From Porphyromonas gingivicanis JCM 15907 (GTDB lineage Bacteria; Bacteroidota; Bacteroidia; Bacteroidales; Porphyromonadaceae): 64,000 nt of DNA. Positions 57,522-64,000 of the stretch are shown here, one piece after another; positions within the stretch are counted from its first letter, which is position 1, and each line of letters opens with the position of its first letter. Location of the stretch: contig NZ_BAKX01000002.1 in assembly GCF_000614585.1 (NCBI RefSeq), positions 1-64,000 of the forward strand. Direction: 5' to 3'. Position numbers and translations under genes: made by a program. Under the pieces are notes generated by a model that saw only the letters and a program-made list of their open reading frames with translations, was not told where the DNA came from and did no database searches.

Positions 57522-57552
57522 GGAGTGGAGGGGAGAATAGAGTGATGGTGGA

Positions 57553-58601
57553 TTAGACCGAGTAGGCAAGGAGATTGTCCAGGTAGTTTTTGATGGTGGC
57601 AAAGTCTGTACTTAAATTTAGCGTTTTGACCATCAGACGATTGCCGTTGGGGGTGGTGAAGGATTCGTCAGGTTGCTCTTGTGCCAGCGTTTGAGCGTAG
57701 AGAATCATACCGTCTACCTTGCCGTTTTGCTTCTTGTCTTCGTTCATCATGTAGGTATGGATTTGATAGAGGTTGCCCGAGTGGATTGTTGTCTTTCCGA
57801 AATGCCTCTGCAAGGTTTTGCTGTAATACTTGGTGTCGATAATGAGGGTGCGCTCGCCCAAAGTCAGCATAATGTCGGACTGCATAGCGGGGAGGAGCGA
57901 CCATGACGAAGAGTTACTTTCGCAGAAGTTCCATGTAATTTGTCGTGCGGAGCTCGACTTTCGGGATGATGCCGTTTGTAGTACTCAAGGACGAATCGCT
58001 GGAAGAGCAGGTGTATCTGCTCCTCTGAAAATTGCGCTACTTTGAGCGTACCCTCCTCTGTGGAGAGGAGTTCGTGTTGCCAGAGGATGTAGCAGAGGTT
58101 GTGGAGCATCTGATAGGTGTGCCTGTTGCGGTCGTATTGTAGACGGCTCCACGGCACACGGCTCAGTTCGATAGCCTCGATGCCGTCGAAAAAGAAGAGC
58201 AATTTTTTGAGTCTTTTCTTCCGTTCGCTTTTTAGACATTTTTGACGGATGAGCAGTGTGATACTTGCTTTGATAATCTGATTAAACAGATTGTTGGCGG
58301 TGAGATTGTCGTATTCGCAGGCGAGGCGGGCTCTCTGTGCTATCTTCTCCTTAATAGTCTCGGGAAGGGAGAGCTTGCCCTTTAGTGAGGGGAGTGTCTC
58401 TTGGCAAAGGATATACTCTTTGTGCAACCCCTGTTTTAGGAGATAAGAAACACCCTTGAAGAGGATTTCGGCAAATAAATCATAGATCTCTTCGAATGCC
58501 TCACCCTCGATATGCTCGTAGTTGTTATGCCTCAATTCCTTGAAAGCATAGGTGAGCATATAGTAGATGTTTTTGATGGGTATTTCCTTGTCAATGGTCA
58601 T
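57553..58601 (-). CDS. mcrC: McrC, nuclease subunit of McrBC type IV restriction (frameshifted)
   Basis: About 349 residues joined. The N-terminal part (IPIKNIYYMLTYAFKEL, EILFKGVSYLLKQGL, LKGKLSLPETIKE) is typical of McrC. The PD-(D/E)XK core is MQSDIMLTLGERTLIIDTKYY. The frame breaks near 57940 (before WNFCESNSSSWSLLPAMQSD). The start overlaps the mcrB stop by 4 bases (ATGA, 58598-58601), so translation is coupled. McrBC cleaves DNA carrying methylated cytosine, a barrier to modified foreign DNA. Confidence 0.88.
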
Positions 58602-60186
58602 TTTAGTGACTCTTTTAGGCGGTCGAGATACCTCTCACACTTAGGGGTATCGTCAAACCAATACTCTCGCAGCATGGGCTCTATGTCGTATTCAATAACG
58701 TTTTTGAGCCACTCAGAGGAAAAGACCTTTTGGTTGCAAAAGTAGCTGTGCCCGATGCAGAAGCCTCTACCTAGCGAATCGTCGGAGCTAATCTCTCCAT
58801 TGAGAGCGATAATCCCTTGAATGATAGTGTCTAATAGTGGACTGTTCAACCCCTCTTGATAATGCTTAAACCCATCGGTATGGAAGCCCGGTCGCATCTC
58901 GAAGAAGCTAAAGCGACGGCGCAGAGCATAGTCAATCATCGCTAAAGAGCGGTCGGCAGTGTTCATCATACCGATGATATAGAGATTGTCGGGTACGGCA
59001 AAGGGGTCGTCCGTGTAGGCTAACTTAATCTCTTTGCTCGGTAACTGTTTTCGATGAGCATGAGGAGTTCGCCAAATATCTTGCTCAAATTGCCACGATT
59101 GATTTCATCGATGATAAAGAAGAAGTCTTTGTCTGGACTATTGAGCGCTTTCATACAGAATTTGTAGAACAAGCCCTGTCTTAGCTCGAAACCGCCCTGT
59201 GCATTGGGCTTGTAGCCTAAGATAAAGTCCTCGTAGGAGTAGTTTTGGTGAAATTGCACCATCTCTATCCGTTGCTCGTCCTTGACCCCCATCAGCAGAT
59301 GTGCTAATCGCTTTGCCGTAAAGGTTTTGCCCACTCCGGGCGCTCCTTGGAGAATGATGTTCTTTTTCTCTCTTACCAATGCTTTGAGGCGTTGTAGGTC
59401 ATCGGGCGACATATAGACCTCTTGTAGAAATTGCTCGTCGGAATAGTGTTCGAGAGACTCCTCTGTGGTAGGCTGTGGGGCAACCTCTTCGGGAGAAGGG
59501 ACTGTTACGTGCTCTTCGGTACTCTTGCCTTCTGTGACCAAAGCCGTATTCTCTTTCTTGGAGTCTTTTTGTTCTTTCGGTAGTTTATCATAAATCTCAA
59601 GAAGTTTTTCATAGAATTGGAATAGCTCCTTGTTGCCTTTCTTCTCTAATAGGAAACGTTGCAACTCCATTCTGGAGGCTTTGTCTGCATTCGGCATCCC
59701 GAAGTATTGGGCGAGGGGAATAAGCCACTCTTTTATGTTATAAATAGGAAGTAGATGCTTGTTGGAGTATAAAAAGGCAATTTTCCAAATTATAACGGGA
59801 CCTAACGCCCTTGTCTTGCTCTGCTCGAGTGACTCAATTGCTCCCCAATCTCCTTTTTGTGCCGAGAGAGCCGTCTGCACAATCTCTTCTCTTACTTTAC
59901 CAAAAACTTCTGTCGCGGTTTGTCCTATGGCTCTCCTCCATGCATATTGACTATCTCGGTCGTATTTGCTACTTTTAATGGGGATATTTTCATATTTGTA
60001 GATTCCAAATTTGTAAGCAGATCCGCCCGCTATACGCCCCAGTTCTTCTCCCGATTTGACTTCTAACCAGTAGCAGAAAGAGTCTTTTCTTTCGAGGTTG
60101 AAGTACTCCTCCAAGGTCATGTTGGGCAAGTGCTCAATGGGGAAGCGTTGCAAGAAGTCGTTGTACAATTTATCTCTTTCTCCCAT
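58598..60186 (-). CDS. mcrB: McrB, GTPase subunit of McrBC type IV restriction (frameshifted)
   Basis: About 530 residues joined. A ~240-residue N-terminal domain (MTLEEYFNLERKDSFCYWLE, GGSAYKFGIYKYE) precedes the AAA+ GTPase: Walker A ILQGAPGVGKTFTAKRL, FHQNYSYEDFILGYKP, Walker B FFFIIDEINRGNLSKIFGE, and the McrB-specific GTP motif MNTADRSLAMIDYALRRRF. The frame breaks near 59035 (IEN..R then SKEIKLAYTDDPFAVPD). The N-terminal domain reads the modified DNA and sets specificity. It lies 37 bases after the rlmI-like gene on the same strand. Confidence 0.9.
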
Positions 60187-60223
60187 ATTGTTATTGTTGA
60201 ATTGAGGGATGGGTTGGGGGGTA

Positions 60224-61450
60224 TTATTCGACGTAGAGGAAGAGCCCTTTGAGGTATTCGCCCTCGGGGTGATAGATGCTTACGGGATGATCCGTGGCTT
60301 GCCCCAACTGTTGCAAGATGCGCACCGATCTGCCCGCCTGTACCGATGCTGTGAGTACTGCCAAGCGAAAATCTTCGGGCGAAACAGCCTGCGAACAACT
60401 ATACGTAAAAAGGAAACTGCCGGGGGCTAAGCGTTCTAAGGCGAGAGCATTCAGTTTGCGGTAGCCGTTGAGGGCGTTCTTCAGTGCCGACCGCTTCTTG
60501 GCAAAGGCTGGAGGGTCTAAGACGATGAGGTCAAAGGCTCCGTAGGCAATCCCTTTGAGGTATTCAAAGGCATCGGCTACTACGCCTTCGTGCCGTCCGC
60601 CTGCTATGGTGTCGCCGAAGTTGAGTGCCACGTTGTGCTCTACCAAGCTGAGGGCTCGCGCCGAACTATCTACCGAAACCACCTCTTCGGCACCCCCTTG
60701 TAGAGCGTAGAGGCTGAATCCTCCTGAGTAGCAAAACATATTGAGGACGCGCCTACCAGAGGCATATTGACCCACCAAGCGACGATTGTCGCGCTGGTCG
60801 ATGAAGAAGCCCGTCTTCTGCCCTCTGAGCCAGTCGGGGAGTATCTGCAGACCGTTTTCGTAGACGGGTTGCGCCGTGCTTTTGCCGATGAGGAAGCGGT
60901 CGCCCACACTCGCTATGGAGGGGTCGGGCAGGGTAGCGGACGATTTGTCGAAAACAGCCGTTACTTCACCCTTGCAGACCTTGACCACCGCCTCGGCAAT
61001 CCGTTCGATATGATGGTAAACCCCAGTGCTATGCGCTTGGAGGACTGCCGTGTCTCCGTAGACGTCTATCACTAATCCCGAAACGCCATCGCCCTCGCCA
61101 TGAACCAAGCGGTACACGTTGTTGCGGTGCGCTCCTGCTTCGGGGGCAGGTTGTATGAGTCCTAAGGCTTGACGTAGGCGGTAGGCTTGCTCGATTTTCT
61201 CCACAAAGAAGGCATCGAAATCGGTTATCGAAGTGCCGAAAGAGAGCATCCGCACGGCAATGCTCCCCCCCTCGAAGAAGCCACACCCCAAGAGGGTTCC
61301 ATCGTGGGCAAAGAGCCTTACGGGGTCTCCTTCATTGGCTTGCCCTTCGATACGCTCGATGGCTCCGCTGAAAATCCATGGGTGAAAGCGTCGTACCGCT
61401 TCGTCACGTCCTTTGCGTAGATATACGGACGGATAGTTTGCTGTCGTCAT
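60224..61450 (-). CDS. rlmI: Class I SAM-dependent rRNA methyltransferase, RlmI-like
   Basis: 408 residues, intact. The N-terminal PUA domain (PSVYLRKGRDEAVRRFHPWIFSGAI) is followed by an RlmI/YccW methyltransferase with RVLNMFCYSGGFSLYALQGGAEEVVSVDSS (SAM motif I) and LIVLDPPAFAKKRSALKNAL, SCSQAV. In E. coli RlmI methylates C1962 of 23S rRNA; here the target base is inferred from family. The stop at 60224 precedes mcrB by 37 bases, so mcrBC may be read through from it. Confidence 0.88.
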   Translation of the reverse strand: MTTANYPSVYLRKGRDEAVRRFHPWIFSGAIERIEGQANEGDPVRLFAHDGTLLGCGFFEGGSIAVRMLSFGTSITDFDAFFVEKIEQAYRLRQALGLIQPAPEAGAHRNNVYRLVHGEGDGVSGLVIDVYGDTAVLQAHSTGVYHHIERIAEAVVKVCKGEVTAVFDKSSATLPDPSIASVGDRFLIGKSTAQPVYENGLQILPDWLRGQKTGFFIDQRDNRRLVGQYASGRRVLNMFCYSGGFSLYALQGGAEEVVSVDSSARALSLVEHNVALNFGDTIAGGRHEGVVADAFEYLKGIAYGAFDLIVLDPPAFAKKRSALKNALNGYRKLNALALERLAPGSFLFTYSCSQAVSPEDFRLAVLTASVQAGRSVRILQQLGQATDHPVSIYHPEGEYLKGLFLYVE

Positions 61451-61484
61451 GCTGTATAAAATGGGTTGTCTTGTTGTCGTGAGG

Positions 61485-63458
61485 TTATGAGCCTAAAATC
61501 ATACGTTCGCCCAGTTCGTGTGCATAGCTCATTTTTATCTTATTGAGTTCGTTAAGCTCTTGCATAGCGTTCATAAGAGCTTCGTTGTCGCCCCGTCGCT
61601 GAGCCTCTTGTAGTCGGTGGTGGCAGGCTTGCAGTTGTGCTTGAATATGCTCGGCATGGAAGGCTCGTATGCAGCGCAACGTATCGTCTATAAGTTGCTG
61701 GAGCGAGGGCATCTCGTTTTCGTTGTCTATGTTGAGGGCTCTGCGTGATGTGCTACTTAACTGGTAACGGTCGGAGAGGAGGTCTACCGTTAAGTCGGCT
61801 ATTACAGGCTCTTCGTGGTTGGCGAAATAGGCACTTGGACGAAACTCTTTGGAGGCTTCCATCCGTTCGCCAGCCTCGGCGAACATAATGGAAAAGGTCG
61901 ATGGTTCTGCGCCTTGTAATTCTTCCTCTATACTCATTTTGATGTACATACCGATGGGGGTGTCGCTTACCACTCCCTCTTCGAGTTCTACGGGTATAAG
62001 CACATCGCCGTAGCGTACCAAGAGGCGGAGTAGGTCGCTCTCTCCTTTGGAGAGTCGAGTGCGCATCTTAGGAGCCTCTACTACGGGAGGAGTGGGCTGA
62101 GGAGCTTCTTCCGAAGGGTGCGGAGTAGCTATCCGTTGCTGTTGGGCATAGCGATTGTTACGGGTTATCTTGACCTGTTGGAGAAGCGTCTGCTCGCTTA
62201 AAAATAGATTGCGTGCCATGCTCTGCGTATAGACGCTACGCTCCACCACATCGGGTATCAGGGCTATGGTGCGTACCAGTTCGTTGAGCACCTCGGCTCG
62301 TTTCATAGGACTCTCTGCCATTTCGGTACGGTATAGCTCTGTTTTGAAAGAGATAAAGTCCACTTCGTGCTGTTCGATGTATTCGTTGAACTCGCTTACC
62401 GAGCGTTGGCGCACGAAGGAGTCGGGGTCTTCGCCCTCTGGGAGGAGTAAAACCTTTACGTGCATACCTGCTTCTAAGAGTAGGTCTACCCCTCGCATAG
62501 CGGCTTTGATGCCGGGCGCATCGCCGTCGAAGAGTAGTGTGATATGTTGCGTAAAGCGTTGGATAAGGCGTATTTGCTGTGTGGTGAGAGCCGTTCCGCT
62601 GGAGGCGACCACGTTTTCGATGCCTGCTTGGTGCATAGCGATAACGTCCATATAACCCTCTACGAGGAAGACCTTATCGGCCTGCGAAATAGCCTTTTTA
62701 GCAAGGTAGAGTCCATACAGCTCTCGACTCTTGGAGTAAATGGCATTTTCGGGCGAGTTGATGTATTTGGCAGTTTTGTCCTTATTGACCATAATACGCC
62801 CTCCGAAGGCTACTACTCGCCCACTCACGGAGTGAACGGGGAAGATGATGCGCTCACGGAAACGATCGCCCGAGGTGCGTCCCTCCGTAGGCTCGAAGCA
62901 TAGTCCCGTGGCGTAGAGGTATTGCGGATTGTATCCCTCGCTGGTGGCTTTTTGCAGAAGCCCATCTCGCTGTGAGGTAGAGTAACCCAAGGCAAATTTC
63001 TCGATAATCTGAGGCGTGATACCTCTATGGCGCAAGTAAGGTATCGCTATGGTTTGCCCCTCTTCCGAGTCGGAGAGCTGGTGCTGGAAGTATTGGCAAG
63101 CGAACTTTTGTACCAAGAACATACTTTCCTGCTCGTTGCGCCGTCTGCGCTCCTCTTCGGTCTCTTCGCGTTCGTTGATTTCTATGTTGTACTTGTGTGC
63201 CAAGTAGCGGAGAGCTTCGTAGTAAGACATCTTCTCCAATTTCATCAGAAAGGAGACGGGAGTGCCTCCTTCGTTGCAGGCGAAGCACTTGCAGATATTT
63301 TTTGAGGGAGAGACGTGAAACGAGGGGCGACGATCGGCATGGAAAGGGCATAGCCCCACGTAATTGACGCCCGACCTGCGGAGCGAGACAAAGTCGCTCA
63401 CCACATCGACGATGTTGGCAGTATCTAAAATGCGCTGTTTGGTAACCTCATCTATCAT
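61485..63458 (-). CDS. dnaG: DNA primase DnaG
   Basis: 657 residues, intact. N-terminal CHC2 zinc finger (CPFHADRRPSFHVSP then CKCFACNEGG), the TOPRIM domain (VFLVEGYMDVIAMHQAGI, LLFDGDAPGIKAAMRG) and a helical C-terminal DnaB-interacting region. The start ATG at 63458 follows the usual MIDEVTKQRILDTANIVDVV. It lays RNA primers for replication. Same strand as murF-alr with 43 bases between. Confidence 0.97.
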   Translation of the reverse strand: MIDEVTKQRILDTANIVDVVSDFVSLRRSGVNYVGLCPFHADRRPSFHVSPSKNICKCFACNEGGTPVSFLMKLEKMSYYEALRYLAHKYNIEINEREETEEERRRRNEQESMFLVQKFACQYFQHQLSDSEEGQTIAIPYLRHRGITPQIIEKFALGYSTSQRDGLLQKATSEGYNPQYLYATGLCFEPTEGRTSGDRFRERIIFPVHSVSGRVVAFGGRIMVNKDKTAKYINSPENAIYSKSRELYGLYLAKKAISQADKVFLVEGYMDVIAMHQAGIENVVASSGTALTTQQIRLIQRFTQHITLLFDGDAPGIKAAMRGVDLLLEAGMHVKVLLLPEGEDPDSFVRQRSVSEFNEYIEQHEVDFISFKTELYRTEMAESPMKRAEVLNELVRTIALIPDVVERSVYTQSMARNLFLSEQTLLQQVKITRNNRYAQQQRIATPHPSEEAPQPTPPVVEAPKMRTRLSKGESDLLRLLVRYGDVLIPVELEEGVVSDTPIGMYIKMSIEEELQGAEPSTFSIMFAEAGERMEASKEFRPSAYFANHEEPVIADLTVDLLSDRYQLSSTSRRALNIDNENEMPSLQQLIDDTLRCIRAFHAEHIQAQLQACHHRLQEAQRRGDNEALMNAMQELNELNKIKMSYAHELGERMILGS

Positions 63459-63501
63459 CTCGGAAGCTCTCTTATAGCGTGCTGAATGTAACTCTTACCC
63501 T

Positions 63502-64000
63502 TTAGGCACGGTAGTAAACCCGCTGTATTCGGGGCGAGAGGTCGGCAATAAGTTCGTAGGGTATGGTCTCTATGGCTTGTGCCAAGGCATTGAGTTCAGT
63601 GAGTTCATCGCCAAAGAGAACTACCTCATCGCCCTCCTGTGCCTCGGGGCAGAGCGTTAAGTCTATCATACAGGTGTCCATACATACGTTACCGATAATC
63701 GGGCAACGCTTGCCTCGCAGGCTTACCCAACCCCGACCTTGGCTGAAGCGACGGTCGTAACCATCGGCGTATCCTATGGGGATAACGCCAATGATACCTC
63801 CTTCGGGGAGAAGTCCTTTTCGAGCATAGCCAATAGTATCGCCTGGGAGGATATTTTTTTTCTGCAAGAGAGTGGTGCGCAGGCGCAGTGCAGGGGTTAG
63901 CTGCGTGCTACCCGATGAGGAGATGCCGTATAGCCCGATACCTAAGCGTACCATATCTAACGCTTTGTTGGCGAAGCGTTCCGTCCCTGCCGTGTTGAGG
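63502..64000 (-). CDS. alr: Alanine racemase portion of MurF-Alr fusion (partial)
   Basis: The C-terminal ~165 residues are visible; the frame stays open to the right edge (LNTAGTERFANKALDMVRLGIGLYG). Racemase motifs: RLGIGLYG, LPGDTIGYARKGL, IGVIPIGYADGYDRRFS and NVCMDTCMIDLT, where the Tyr of GYADGY and Met/Asp pair with the PLP Lys of the missing part. In Bacteroidetes this domain is usually fused behind MurF, and I infer the same here. It supplies D-alanine for peptidoglycan. Confidence 0.92.
   Translation of the reverse strand, partial: LNTAGTERFANKALDMVRLGIGLYGISSSGSTQLTPALRLRTTLLQKKNILPGDTIGYARKGLLPEGGIIGVIPIGYADGYDRRFSQGRGWVSLRGKRCPIIGNVCMDTCMIDLTLCPEAQEGDEVVLFGDELTELNALAQAIETIPYELIADLSPRIQRVYYRA

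Noticed and set aside
1-64000. tRNA, rRNA, tmRNA, RNase P or insertion sequence
   Set aside because: I saw no T-loop or rRNA core sequences, no recognisable tmRNA or RNase P motifs, and no transposase or terminal repeats; absence was judged by eye only.

Overview
This window looks like a Porphyromonas-type chromosome (Bacteroidales). The evidence is: many secreted leucine-rich-repeat proteins carrying type IX secretion (T9SS) C-terminal domains with YPNP-type starts, a Pging-like type I cas operon, a long Bacteroidetes-type IspG, the start of a MurF-Alr fusion, and promoters with the Bacteroidetes -7 motif TAnnTTTG about 20 bases downstream of TTG.

Layout. 1-1327: secreted LRR protein (minus strand, runs off the left edge). 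1.5-5.0 kb: AAA ATPase/DUF234 protein behind a palindromic operator, a DUF4365 nuclease-like protein, a 34-residue membrane peptide and a HEPN-like protein, a possible small defence island. 5.1-9.4 kb: LexA/CI-like repressor with an HXXEE membrane protein, then a replication pair (DUF4373 initiator-like protein and DnaC-like loader) and a small protein. 9.5-15.4 kb: two LRR proteins and a T9SS propeller-like protein. 15.4-17.0 kb: gene-free stretch with promoters and a structured RNA candidate. 17.0-19.9 kb: HU-like protein, small membrane protein, amidase, acyl-CoA ligase. 20.0-25.9 kb: cas6-cas5-cas3-cas8-cas7 with no cas1/cas2/cas4 and no array beside it, followed by the tail of a lost Abi-type ATPase. 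26.7-35.5 kb: outer-membrane receptor, SDR, CoA transferase, AlkC-like repair protein, lipoprotein, glycosyltransferase. 35.7-43.9 kb: LRR and BspA-type surface proteins, then an LRR lipoprotein among three paralogous lipoproteins. 44.4-47.4 kb: gcvH, purE, ispG. 47.7-53 kb: two tandem-repeat secreted proteins around an SDR-type NAD-dependent enzyme. 53.3-55.2 kb: flavodoxin and catalase. 56-64 kb: another LRR protein, mcrB-mcrC, rlmI-like methyltransferase, dnaG and the alr end of murF-alr.

Central caveat. About eighteen genes, including housekeeping genes (purE, ispG, gcvH), are broken by one-base frameshifts that repair cleanly when one base, usually in a G or C run, is restored. This is more likely sequencing or assembly indel error than mass gene decay, so the broken genes are annotated here as single reading units.

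No rRNA, tRNA, insertion sequence or full CRISPR array was recognised. The most interesting leads are: the adaptation-less cas operon with unusual gene order beside an Abi ATPase relic; the nested hairpin element at 1563-1636; the operator-controlled ATPase; small RNA candidates at 8820 and 16000-16215; a 29-bp repeat pair with a 37-bp spacer at 43988; and paralogous families of LRR, tandem-repeat and lipoprotein surface proteins.
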